In this document: positions 31,214 to 43,950 of the stretch, in pieces
How positions within the stretch are numbered: the stretch's first letter is position 1
How the letters are laid out: each line of letters starts with the position of its first letter
Assembly: GCF_000372725.1 (NCBI RefSeq)
Contig: NW_005200690.1
Span: forward strand, 681,720 to 745,719
Length of the DNA stretch: 64,000 nucleotides
Direction: 5' to 3'
Source of the DNA: Emiliania huxleyi CCMP1516
Lineage: Eukaryota > Haptophyta > Isochrysidales > Noelaerhabdaceae
The notes under the pieces: model-generated
Seen by the model: only the letters and a program-made list of their open reading frames with translations
What the model was told of the DNA's origin: nothing
Databases searched by the model: none
Made by a program: the position numbers and the translations under genes

Positions 31214-32215
31214 ATGTATATAGACATGTCGCGTCGCGCTCGGTCCGCGCCCAAGGTGAACGTGTCGCCGAGTGTACGCCTCGGCCTCGAGTCGATTGTC
31301 GAGGGCAACGAGACGGCGATCCGGGCGATGCTCTCGCTCGGCAGCGACAAGGTGGTCGTGGAGGGCCTGATCGACTGTATGGGCGTCAACTCGCTGTCGG
31401 CAGAGATGCTCATCGCCAACTACTTCAGTGCGAGCATGCTTGGCGCCTACTGCCGCGAGCGCATCGGCAAGTCTGACAAGGGCGGTGCGGCAACGCTCGC
31501 GGAGAGAATCGCCCGCGAATGGGCGAAGCCCTCGTTTGCACCGCTGCCCGCGCCTGCCGACTCAAAGAAACGAAAGGAGCCGCAACCGCCTGTGGAGGAT
31601 GCGGCGGCTAAGCGCGCGGCGGCGCTGGCGGAAGTAGCCGCCAAGCGCGCGAAGCAGGCGGCCCAGAAACAGGCGTCCTCACCGACCGCGCCGGCAGCGG
31701 AGCCCAAGGAGAAGGAGGTGGTCGGGCAGCGCGAGAAGGAGGAGGAGGGGGAGGAGGAGGAGGGGGAGGAGGGGGAGGAGGGGGAGGAGGACGTATACGA
31801 TACGCCGGACGCGCGAGAGATCGCCGCGCTCGAGGCGTGTGAGGACATCGAGGAGGCGGTCGGCGGCCTCGCTCGGCGCAAGCTCCGTTGCGATGCTGTG
31901 CTCGCCGGTCTCGTTCGATGGGACAACTGCGCCCGAGCCGCCGAGTTTCTGCGTGCGTGGGAGGAGTCCGAGCCGCTGTTTGGCTGCGACCTCGAGCTCT
32001 GCTTTGAGGCCGTGCCGCGCATCAAGCTCAAGAGCCAGGCGGAGATGGCCAAGGCAGGGGCGATCGTCGGCCTGACCTTCCCGGAGGCTGACGAAGAGTA
32101 CATCCAGACGTATGCTGGCGAGTGGGACCCCGATGAGATCGGGGAGCGCGAGAAGCAGGCCTTCATGGAGGCGCTCGAGGGGGCGAGCATGGGCACGGCG
32201 AACGACGACGCGTAA
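31214..32215 (+). CDS. Protein with SAP-like region and nuclear signal
   Basis: The ATG at 31214 (or 31226) gives about 333 residues; the frame is open further upstream but only from GTG. Residues 60-105 (LIANYFSASMLGAYCRERIG, KGGAATLAERIAREW) resemble a SAP-type helix-extended-loop-helix, a DNA/chromatin-binding motif. SKKRKEP and a later AAAKRAAALAEVAAKRAKQA stretch give nuclear-targeting and coiled-coil character. A long acidic run (EEEGEEEEGEEGEEGEED) follows, then a conserved-looking C-terminal 120 residues (ALEACEDIEEAVGGLARRKL). The acidic run suggests histone contact. Function inferred only from composition; no named family recognised. Confidence 0.65.
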   Translation: MYIDMSRRARSAPKVNVSPSVRLGLESIVEGNETAIRAMLSLGSDKVVVEGLIDCMGVNSLSAEMLIANYFSASMLGAYCRERIGKSDKGGAATLAERIAREWAKPSFAPLPAPADSKKRKEPQPPVEDAAAKRAAALAEVAAKRAKQAAQKQASSPTAPAAEPKEKEVVGQREKEEEGEEEEGEEGEEGEEDVYDTPDAREIAALEACEDIEEAVGGLARRKLRCDAVLAGLVRWDNCARAAEFLRAWEESEPLFGCDLELCFEAVPRIKLKSQAEMAKAGAIVGLTFPEADEEYIQTYAGEWDPDEIGEREKQAFMEALEGASMGTANDDA

Positions 32216-33667
32216 AGCCGCAGCGATGGATGAGAGGATGAGCCTGCTCTATGCGGTGAGGCGGTATTTACCCCTTCGCCTACAACATGTGTAGTAGAAG
32301 AGTCGTAAATACATTATCGAGGTGCGTTTGTTTTTATTATTTCGGTGGGGGAGAGACCTGGGACTGGGCGCTGGACGCGGCACGGCTCCTGTCTGCGGAG
32401 ATTCTGATTTCTGTCTTACGTGGCTGGGTTCACAGCCTTGTTATTGTATATTGAGAAGAAAATACGTCCTATGGCGCTGTGCGCTGGTCTGTGAGAGGTT
32501 GAGGTGCGAGCCCTGGAGGCCCTGGGAATGGGGGGAGACTACCCGCGGGCCTCTAGAAGGCCCGCGCGCAGGGGGGTGGGGCATTGAGACCGGTCATGAA
32601 TGAGTGCGCGACACGCATGTTCACAGCGATTGGGCACCTCCGGAGGCAGGCCGCCGCACGCCGGCGACACAGCTCCAGCTGTCGAACTGACCCGCAGCTC
32701 CTCTCAGAGCGGGAACTGTGACGAAAGTTGACTGAGGCGGTTGTCAGGAATCATCATACGGATCACATGGTGGCTCTTTCATGACGGGAGACCGCCCGAC
32801 CACTCCTGGGTGGCACTGCCACCGGTGTCGCTCGACGTCCTGTCGACAGCGTGCCGACAGCGACACATACCATGTGGGACGCGTCGAGTATCGACCCCTA
32901 CTGTTTACCCAGCCTTTGAGTGTATCCTGGCTGTGCTCCCACACCCACTGGTGTCCATCTCAGAGACCGCAGGAGGTCATGAGGGTCGATGGGAGTGCCA
33001 ACCCCACAATGCCTAAAAAAACCCAGCCCAGTGTAGCACACACAGTGAGTCATTCGGAGTCATTCGATGGCCAGAGTGCGATTGTGTGTGTGCGGGAGTT
33101 GGTTTGTCGGGAGGGAGGGGCAGGCTGCCCACCCACGTGCACCGGGCCAATGCTTGCACTTTGAATGCCGTGGGGCTCCTAGTCCTACCCGTGTCCGGGT
33201 GTGGAGATGCGAGGGTCGCCCCCCCTTGCCCCACCACTTTGTGTGTGTGGAGAAATTTACCTTACCTTGTACCTTACCTTGGACGGGGGGCGTCTCTGGG
33301 CCGGTGTGTGGCGTGGACCGTGTGTGGGCGCGGGAGACCATTGCGCATTGGGACATGGTCTATGCCGATGGGACCACTTCTCCACACTCCACTTCTAACC
33401 ACCACTTCTATAGTTCTACCGACGCTTCACAGACCACTTGTGGAGGCGCGTGCCGCGTGGTCTTTGCTCAGGATACATACCTAGTCGTTTGGAAAAGAAC
33501 TGCGCCCCACCACATGCCAGCATCGACACTCCCCCTCCCGCACTCGACACCAACACATGTCATCGACACCGGCGCCCTTATCCCTTGCATGTGCATCATT
33601 ACATGTAGTTCCCTTCCCCGAGAGCGAGACCTGTACGGACTATGGAGGAGAGCGCGTCCGTTCTCCC
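32216..33667. other. Intergenic, 1.45 kb, no gene seen
   Basis: Lower GC than its neighbours. Both strands contain open frames, but none shows a family motif. Short repeats (TACCTTACCTTG) occur near 33255-33285. Confidence 0.55.
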
Positions 33668-34483
33668 TCACTGCGCCATCAGCGTCTTGCGTCGGGTGCG
33701 CGTCTCGCTGTTAGGCGAGCAAGCGGCAAGCGGCTCGCGCGGCGAGCCCGCGCGCGGCATCAGTGCGGCCTTCTCCTCCGAGACTGGGAAAGGCTCCGCC
33801 TTTGCCGGCAGCGGTGCTGCCGCCTTTGGCTCCGGCGCCGGCGTTGCCTCCTCCTGCTGCTTTGCCTGCTGATACGCGGCACTGCCGCCGTGCCAGCTCC
33901 AGCTGTACTTTGAGCGCTTCCCGAGCAGCTGGGCAAACCAGACGCACATGAGGGCGTGCAGTAGTCGCAGCGTCCACAGGCAGACGGCCTCGCGCCCCGT
34001 GGTGGGTGTGCTGAAGTCGGGAGCGAAGTAGACGAGATGGCCGAGGTAGACGATGCGGTTGAAGAAGTAGCCGACCACGAGCGCAACGTAGCGGCCTCGC
34101 GAGGAGCGATCGCGGTTCCAGTGCGCCAGCATCAGAGCAGACCACTCGATGAGCATCACCCGCGAGGCTCCCTTGCCGGCGAGGCCAAGCTGCGGCTCGT
34201 TGTAGCCCGCACCAGCGACGAGCAGGGACAGGGCGTGGTGGACAAAGAAGGGCACGTCCCGGTCCATGGCGCACTTGACCAGGTCGACGGCAAAATATGG
34301 CCACGACCACGCAACGGTGAGCGCCTCGGGCGTCAGGCCGGAGAGTGAGAGGACGGAGAAGACTGCGGCGCCGGCGCCGTGCAGGTCGGTGATGTACTTG
34401 TAGGGGACCACCGCGAAGGACACGAGCCAGATAAGGCTGGTGCCGAGGAGCAAAGGGGCGAGGAGTTCCTGCTCGACGAACAT
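33668..34483 (-). CDS. TLC-domain multipass membrane protein
   Basis: 271 residues from the ATG at 34483. About six membrane segments: for example LLAPLLLGTSLIWLVSFAVV, YVALVVGYFFNRIVYLGHLV, and LLHALMCVWFAQLLG. TLC-domain hallmarks are present: YFAVDLVKCA, then FFVHHALSLLVAG with the paired histidines, an acidic residue in MLIEWSALML, and the RIVYL segment. TLC proteins (TRAM, LAG1/ceramide synthase, CLN8, TMEM56) act in the ER and other membranes on lipids. It lacks the ceramide synthase Lag1 motif with several Asp, so TMEM56/CLN8-like is closer. The tail is Ala/Pro/Lys-rich and cytosolic. Confidence 0.75.
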   Translation of the reverse strand: MFVEQELLAPLLLGTSLIWLVSFAVVPYKYITDLHGAGAAVFSVLSLSGLTPEALTVAWSWPYFAVDLVKCAMDRDVPFFVHHALSLLVAGAGYNEPQLGLAGKGASRVMLIEWSALMLAHWNRDRSSRGRYVALVVGYFFNRIVYLGHLVYFAPDFSTPTTGREAVCLWTLRLLHALMCVWFAQLLGKRSKYSWSWHGGSAAYQQAKQQEEATPAPEPKAAAPLPAKAEPFPVSEEKAALMPRAGSPREPLAACSPNSETRTRRKTLMAQ

Positions 34484-34852
34484 CGCCAGATGAGCCTTCG
34501 GACGCTTGCTCCTCGTCCTTGATGGCAACGTCGGCCGAGTTTTTGTTTTTTTATTTTGTGTTACAGTGTTAGTGCCAGTGCGCGCCAGTCCCGTGCCACT
34601 GTCGTGCGAGGGAGTTGGGTTGTAAAATTCTTTTTGTATTTTTCGTGGTGGGGGACAACCCCCTCTCTAGTTCATGCTCCCCGTCACACAGAGCTCAGAG
34701 GCAAGCTCCCCGGCACTATACGGAGACGGCCATCATCAGACAGACTTGAGAGCGAGAGCCGACGAGTTTTTGGCGGGGGTGCGGGCTAGAACGAGCCGCA
34801 GCCACAACGTTTGTCCACCACGCGTGCGCAGAGCCAGCGGCCTCCAGGCGCC

Positions 34853-37890
<3,038 letters not shown>

Positions 37891-38407
37891 CGAGCTGCTG
37901 GACGCGGCGATGGTCCCCGTCGGTGTGCTCGCCGCCGCCCGCACCGTCGAGGCAGATTTCCCGCGTCGTCAGGTGGCTATTCATTTTTCTTTTATGCGGC
38001 CCTCAAGCTGAAATTCTGCAAAAACCTGGCCGGCCCCTGCCCTGCCCCTACCTACCTACCTACCTACCTACCTTACTTATGGGAAACTAAAAAAGAAATC
38101 ATATGATGGGTGAAGGTGGGGTACTATACCAACTAGAGTGATTGATGGTTGGTGGTACTCTCCTGCAACCACAGTCCTTCTTGTGACATGGCAGGCCACT
38201 CTCAAGCCCTACAAGCATCAGATCACCCATTTGGGGAGGGTTGACATCGTGATTTCCGCGAAAAAATTCTTTTTCTGCTGTGAAAATTCCAGCGTGGAAG
38301 AGGGGAAAACCCGACGGGAGGGCCCAGACCTACCCTACCTACCCCGGCATCAGGCCAGCCCAAGCAAAAAGAATCTACACCTGGCGTCGTGGAGAATTTG
38401 CGGGCGC
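37891..38407. other. Upstream region of POLD2, no gene seen
   Basis: Contains TACC repeats near 38050-38075 and an AAATTCTTTTTC motif at 38264-38275. No supported gene. Confidence 0.5.
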
Positions 38408-40025
38408 CAACCTTCTTTTTTTTGTACACTAGGCTAGGAGCAGCCTCGCTCTCAATCCTAGAAGTCGAAGGATTGTGAGCAGCACTCCTCGCAATCGTAG
38501 CATCTCTGTGCGATTGTGAGCGCCTCGCTCGCAATCCTACATCTTCTAGGACTAAGAGCAGCTCCGCTCCCAAGATGAAGACAAGAAATCACGTATCTCA
38601 CAGTGATTTGGGCTCGGCAGCTTGTCAGCCCTCAGCCGAAGCTGGGGCCGGTCCCGTAGCCGAGAGAGCCCGCGCCGATGAGTTCGACGCGGTCGGGGGG
38701 GGCTGCGGAGAGGCCAGCGAGATGGCGATCGCTGTACTTCATGGTGTCATCAAGTGACTAGCTGACTCGCCAGAGGTCGATACTCTGGACGACCCATAGG
38801 ATGCCACGAATGCCTGGAGGAGAGGGAGGCGAGGCCAGAGGCAGGCTCAGCTACTCTCGGGTGATCTCACTTTGGTGGCTGAAGGACCCGATGGTCCTGT
38901 CACATTCGCGTTCCGAGTCGTGGGGGTAGAAGAATTCGAGGTAGAATCGAGTCAGCACTTCCTTGTAGTACAGCGGACCGCCAGGCTCGCCGGCAGCATC
39001 CGCAGGGAGGCAGCATATGAGGCACCAATCTTCTGAAGAGCTCAACAGCTGCGGCCGCGATGGTAGAGTCGGCCGCGCTTCGAGCGAGCAGCTTTTGGCT
39101 GCGGGATCGAATCGCGGAAGGCTCATGCCCTCGCGGAGCGACGCGGGTCGCGCGGCGCGCGCCTGTGCGAAATGCGACAATAGACGACAGATGACAGACG
39201 CCTGAGCGCTGACGACTGAACGACCGTCGCCGCAATCGCCACCGCCGCCATTTTGACGAGCAGCGCGAGCGCGCTCGTCGGCGGCCAGTCGTCGCGGGCC
39301 GGGCCGAGCCCGGCCTCGACCGGCCGCGCCGCCGCAGTTTCTAAAATCTCGCGCCCAAGATTACTGGTTGGTGACGCCTACGACTACTACCAGCGCGCTC
39401 GCAATCCGAGCAAAGTCTAGGATTGCGAGCAGCGATGCTCACAATCCTAGCAACATGGCTCCGATTGCGAGCAGTAGCGCTCGCAATCCTACATCTTGTA
39501 GGACTATGAGCGGCGGTGCTCACAATCCGTACCAAAGATCCAAGGACTGCTAGCAGGTCGCACAGGGGGCGCTCCCAATCGCTCCAGCCGCGAGCGCTTG
39601 TGAGTGAGCGCGCCGGGGGGATCTCCTCGCAATCCAAACCGTGATCGCACCGATTGCGAGGGGACCCGCTCGCAATTCCTAGAAGTCGTAGGACTGTGGG
39701 CGGTGTCGCTCGCAATCGGCGAAAGTTCTAGGATTGCGAGCGCTCCTGCTCGCAATCGGAGGCATTGTTGCTCGGATTGTGAGCAGTGCTGCTCGCAATC
39801 CTAGACTTTGCTCGGATTGCGAGCGCGCTGGTAGTAGTCGTAGGCGTCACCAGTCATCTTGGGAGCGGAGCTGCTCTTAGTCCTAGAAGATGTAGGATTG
39901 CGAGCGTAGGTGCTAGCAATCGTACAGAGATGCTACGAGTGCGAGGAGTGCTGCTCACAATCCTTCGACTTCTAGGATTGAGAGCGAGGCTGCTCTCAAT
40001 CCTAGCGGTCTACAAAAGAAGGTTC
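38408..40025. mobile_element. Foldback element with nested insertion
   Basis: 38408-38576 is the near-perfect reverse complement of 39855-40025, and 39362-39430 of 39778-39855. Both arms are built from variations of GATTGCGAGC..GCTCGCAATCCTA, which themselves fold locally. Arms total about 420 bases per side once the insertion at 38577-39353 is removed. No transposase. 40026-40577 is non-coding and GAAA-rich at 40030-40130. Confidence 0.85.
38577..39353. mobile_element. 777 bp insertion inside the foldback's left arm
   Basis: The insertion is bounded by the 8-base CCCAAGAT on both sides (38569-38576 and 39354-39361), whereas the uninterrupted right arm has it once. An 8-base duplication fits hAT-like transposition. 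Clear terminal inverted repeats are not visible. Its first 90 bases resemble, inverted, the sequence at 9436-9505. A minus-strand open frame (38851-39180) has no recognisable family. Confidence 0.7.
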
Positions 40026-40577
40026 ACCACAGAAAGAAAGAAAGAAGAAAACGGACAACCCAAGGGCACCAGCAGTTGTAGCATTTCCTTGGAGCACTTG
40101 GAGTGCAAAAAAGAAAGAAAGAAAACAGACAACCCAAGGGAGGGATGGGAGGACGGCACGCCGCCACCACACAGGGATTTTAAGGAGAGGTGTGTGGTGC
40201 GCTAGCCGTCGCCCACCCTAGGGAGTCTGCCTCTTCCTATCTCTCTTCGCAGTCTCTCGCCGCTTCTCGCTGCAATCTTCATGCCACCTCGCGGTCGTCC
40301 CACTCTCGTCGTTCTCTCCCTTGTCATTTCCTCCTCTGTCGCGTCGTTCTCTTCTGCCTCGTCCTGTGACGCCGCCGCCTGCCGGTCCCTTGTTCTCGCG
40401 GCTTCTTTCGCCTTTCGGCGCAACTCCGTCCTCCTCGCGGCGTATCCTGGCCCCTCGAGTCTATCGAGCTCCCCTCGCGCAAGGACCACATTACTTGGAG
40501 TGCAGTTATTTGCCGCCCGCGCGGCTGGTTTTCTTCATCTGTGAGAGAGAGTTGTTTTGTCTAAATTCTTCATCTCG

Positions 40578-41822
40578 ATGGCCGCGCACCGCATCGGCGC
40601 ACGGCTCGCGGGCCTCTCGCCGGAGCAGCTCGTCGCCTTCCTCGACGAGCAGGCGCCTCTCTGGAGCGCCGCCGCGCTGCGCGTGGCGGAGGAGCACGCC
40701 GCACGGCTCGTGGAGCAGCCCGAGTGGATCCTCTCCGAGGTCCTCCTCTCGCCGGACCTCGCCCCGCACATCCTCGCCCAGCTGCCGACCAAGGAGCACG
40801 CCGCCAAGGGGACGTGCCGCGCGTGGCGCCGCGGCTGGAAGGAGACGCTGAAGAAGCGCGAGAGGACGCGCCTGGTCGTGTTCGGCGGCTGTGGCAGCAA
40901 CGGCGTTTACCTCAGCTCGCTGGAGCGGTACGACCCCTCTACGAATGAGTGGGAGGGGGAGACTGTGGCGCCGATGCGGACGGCACGCAGCTGTTCCGGC
41001 ATGGCGGTGCTCGATGGCAAGCTCTACGCGGCGGGCGGCAGGGGCGAGGGAGACGAATCTTACAACCTGGTGGAGCGGTACGACTTCGCAACGAATGGGT
41101 GGGAGGTTGTGGCGCCGATGGCGGTGGCTCGGAATCAGCCTGGTGTGGCGGTCCTCGACGGCAAGCTATATGCTGTGGGCGGCATGGACAACACCGGCGA
41201 CGACGGCGTCCCCAACCGCCTCAGCTCGACGGAGCGGTACTGTCCCGCGACAGGCGCGTGGGAAATGGTGGCGCCGATGGGTTCGGTGCGGCAGAGTCCC
41301 GCAATGGCGGTGCTCGACGGCAAGCTGTATGCTGTGGGTGGATACGGCATCGAGGAGGAGGAGGAGGAGGAGGAGGGAAACGACGGCCGCCCCCTCAGCT
41401 CTGTGGAGCGGTACGATCCCGAGATGAATGCGTGGGAAGCGGTCGCGCCGATGGGGTCGAGCCGAGACGAATGCGGCGTGGCGGTGCTCGACGACAAGCT
41501 GTATGCTGTGGGCGGGGAAGGTTCGGAGCCCGACTCCGACGACGGCGACGGTGCCCTCAGGTCGGTGATTCGGTATGATCTCGCGACGAACACGTGGGAG
41601 ACGGTGGCGCCGATGTCGACAGAGAGGAAAGCGCTCGGCGTGACGGTGCTCGACGGCATGCTCTACGCTGTGGGCGGCGAAAACCTCGAGGTAGTGGCGG
41701 ACGACGACTACGAGGGTCCATTCATGAAGAGTGCAGAGCGTTTCAACCCGGCGACGAGCGCTTGGGAGGAGGTGGCGCCGATGGCGGCGGCGCGGGCCTT
41801 TGCCGGCGCGCTCTCGATGTAG
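40578..41822 (+). CDS. F-box-like Kelch-repeat protein
   Basis: The ATG at 40578 gives 414 residues. Residues about 55-95 (LSPDLAPHILAQLPTKEHAA, KGTCRAWRRGWKETLKK) fit an F-box. Then six Kelch repeats: each has (V/L)(D)GKLYAVGG, a Tyr-Asp/RYDP strand and a NEWE..APM strand, enough for a beta-propeller. Known F-box Kelch proteins recruit substrates to SCF ubiquitin ligases, and that is the likely role. An acidic EEEEEEEE loop lies in repeat 4 and a DSDDGDG loop in repeat 5. Single exon. The start is preceded closely by TCTAAATTCTTC, the motif seen at several other starts. Confidence 0.85.
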   Translation: MAAHRIGARLAGLSPEQLVAFLDEQAPLWSAAALRVAEEHAARLVEQPEWILSEVLLSPDLAPHILAQLPTKEHAAKGTCRAWRRGWKETLKKRERTRLVVFGGCGSNGVYLSSLERYDPSTNEWEGETVAPMRTARSCSGMAVLDGKLYAAGGRGEGDESYNLVERYDFATNGWEVVAPMAVARNQPGVAVLDGKLYAVGGMDNTGDDGVPNRLSSTERYCPATGAWEMVAPMGSVRQSPAMAVLDGKLYAVGGYGIEEEEEEEEGNDGRPLSSVERYDPEMNAWEAVAPMGSSRDECGVAVLDDKLYAVGGEGSEPDSDDGDGALRSVIRYDLATNTWETVAPMSTERKALGVTVLDGMLYAVGGENLEVVADDDYEGPFMKSAERFNPATSAWEEVAPMAAARAFAGALSM

Positions 41823-42095
41823 AGGGTGCTACTCACACCTCGCCGCAGGGCAGCTCTCCGATGAGGAGCTGCTGTGCGCAAGGCGCCCCAGCTACCGCCC
41901 GTGCCCATGTTCTTCTCGTAAAGCACGTCTGTGTGAGAGGTCCGTGGTTGTGTTTTTGTGTGAGAGAGAGTGAGAGAGTTTGACTTGCACTTTTAAATTC
42001 TTTTTGATAGCTTTTGTCGCGCCCCCAGGAAACCTTGGAGAGACGCTTCCTTACTTCAGACCTCGTTTTTTTTCGCCCTTCGCCCGATTGCCAGC

Positions 42096-43193
42096 ATGAA
42101 GGCGCGACGGCTTCCGACATTCACGCTCCTCGTGTCGCTCGCGAGCTCCCTCGCCTTCACTCCTGTTTTCCCCCACCGCGTCGCCCCCTTTCCTCGCTGT
42201 CCCGCGTGCTCCGCCTCCTTCTCCGCTCCCGCCCTTGCCACGCTGCGCCGAGTCTCCGCACGGCGCGGCGAGGTGGTCGTCGTCAAGTACGGTGGGCACG
42301 CGATGACAAATGACGCGCGGGCGGCCGAGTTCGCGGAGGACATCGCGCTGCTGCAGTCTCTCGGGATGCGTCCCGTCGTCGTGCATGGTGGCGGCCCGCA
42401 GATCAACGACATGCTCGAGCGGCTCGACGTGACGTCGTCGTTCGTGCGCGGGCTGCGCGTGACGTCGCCAGAGGTGATGGAGGTGGTCGAGATGGTGCTG
42501 TGCGGGAAGCTGAACAAGGGGATCTCCGCCGCCATCAACGTCGCCGGCGGCCGCGCTGTCGGCCTCTCCGGCAAGGACGACTCGCTGGTGCTCGCGACGC
42601 AAAAGGACGAGGAGCTCGGCCTGGTGGGGTCGATCCAGGCGCCCGAGGCCTCGCCGAGAGAGGGCGGCGGAGGAGGGGCGGGCGAGAGGGGCCCGGGATG
42701 CGACGCTCGCGGGCCACCCTTGCCCGAAGACAGCCGAGCCCTTTGGCCGCAGGCGGTGCGGGCGCCGCTGCTGCAACTCCTTCTCGACAAGGGGGTGGTG
42801 CCTGTGATCGCGCCGGTCGCGACCGGCGCCGACGGCACCTCGTACAACGTCAACGCCGACACGATGGCGGGCGCAATCGCGAGCGCCCTCGGCGCAGCCA
42901 ACCTGCTGCTGCTCACAGACGTGGAGGGTGTGCTGGACGCGGCGCCGCCCGAGGGGAAGCTCGTGCCTCTGCTGACGCCCGGCCAGGCGCAAGCGTTCTG
43001 CGACGAGGGCGTCGCCGTCGGCGGGATGATCCCGAAGCTCGGCACCGCCATAGCCGCCGTTCACGGCGGCTGCGAGACGGCCGTGGTGATGGACGGGCGC
43101 GTCCCCCACTGCGCGCTCGAGTTCCTCTTTGGCGACGCTCCCGTCGGCACCGCCATCAGCGAGACGAGCGAGCGGGGATGGGACGGGCCCTAA
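42096..43193 (+). CDS. argB: N-acetylglutamate kinase, plastid-targeted
   Basis: Phosphorylates N-acetylglutamate, the second step of arginine synthesis, in the plastid. The presequence MKARRLPTFTLLVSLASSLAF has a signal-peptide core and an AF|TP boundary typical of red-lineage plastid targeting. Catalytic motifs: VVVKYGGHAM (phosphate-binding Lys), VVVHGGGPQIN, GKLNKGISAAIN, and YNVNADTMAGAIA, LLLTDVEGV, GGMIPKL. One GC-AG intron, 42639-42752 (114 bases), splits GSIQ from AVRAPLLQLLLD; removal gives 327 residues. The intron is a multiple of three with no stop, so unspliced RNA would still encode a full frame with 38 added residues. The usual PII-contact and arginine-sensing C-terminal residues are broadly present. 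Confidence 0.93.
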   Translation: MKARRLPTFTLLVSLASSLAFTPVFPHRVAPFPRCPACSASFSAPALATLRRVSARRGEVVVVKYGGHAMTNDARAAEFAEDIALLQSLGMRPVVVHGGGPQINDMLERLDVTSSFVRGLRVTSPEVMEVVEMVLCGKLNKGISAAINVAGGRAVGLSGKDDSLVLATQKDEELGLVGSIQAPEASPREGGGGGAGERGPGCDARGPPLPEDSRALWPQAVRAPLLQLLLDKGVVPVIAPVATGADGTSYNVNADTMAGAIASALGAANLLLLTDVEGVLDAAPPEGKLVPLLTPGQAQAFCDEGVAVGGMIPKLGTAIAAVHGGCETAVVMDGRVPHCALEFLFGDAPVGTAISETSERGWDGP

Positions 43194-43577
43194 AGGGGCG
43201 CAGGAGGGGGTGGCCGGAGCGAGGCTGAGGCCACTTTTGTAGGCATGCGGTCGGCACATGAGAGAAACAAGCCTCCCCGCCTAAAACCCAAGAGTGCAGG
43301 AGATCGAGCGCACATATACGATATACAATGTGTTCAGTGTAGAACACGGTGATTTTCGTACGGCTCTAAAGTAAGGCACTCTCAAATAAATACGGAAGTA
43401 ATAAATAAATAGAGCAGTCATCTCCAGGAGAGATGGGCGACGCACGAACACAGAGGCACAGTGCGCACCCCGCCCCGCTCACACCGTCGCACAGGGCGTG
43501 CATCGTCACACACAGGCGTGGTCCGTGGACTGTGTGACTCCTCGGGTTTCTGGGACTCGACAGAGGTGTGCTAGTCG
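43194..43577. other. 3' region of argB, no gene seen
   Basis: AATAAATA-like sequence near 43385-43412. No family signal. Confidence 0.5.
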
Positions 43578-43889
43578 CTACAGTCGGACGGCTCCGGCAC
43601 GTCTGATAGGCAGTTCGGGCTCGAGTGAGGGCCGCGGTCGCGGTCGCGGCCAGCGCGCGGGGCCTGGCGCCGGGGCTGCCGGGGTGAATCTCGATCCACG
43701 CGCCGGAGAGCGCGCGTGGTGCTTGAGCAGCCGGGCGGTCGCCGCAGCCACCTCGATCGGCAGCTCGTCGAGCCACTCGGCAAAGGTTCCCTCGTCTTGC
43801 GCCGCAGTGTTGAACTGTTCGCCTAGGCCGTACGCACGGCAAGCCCGGAAGAGCGCCTTGAGCGCCTCAATACGGAAGTATACCGACAC
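43578..43889 (-). CDS. Possible exon of unknown protein
   Basis: Open frame with protein-like text (YFRIEALKALFRACRAYGLG, FAEWLDELPIEVAAATARLL) but beginning from GTG. It may be a 3' exon linked to the RCC1-like gene above it, or a separate small gene. Confidence 0.25.
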   Translation of the reverse strand: MSVYFRIEALKALFRACRAYGLGEQFNTAAQDEGTFAEWLDELPIEVAAATARLLKHHARSPARGSRFTPAAPAPGPARWPRPRPRPSLEPELPIRRAGAVRL

Positions 43890-43950
43890 GGAGGAAAAAG
43901 AGGTCCTCTTTTGCCTCGGTCAGCTCGGGAGGCTCGGTGCTCCCTCCCTC

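Noticed and set aside
33067..33714. Plus-strand open frame of 215 codons
   Set aside because: Low complexity, no domain, and it runs into the TLC gene on the other strand.
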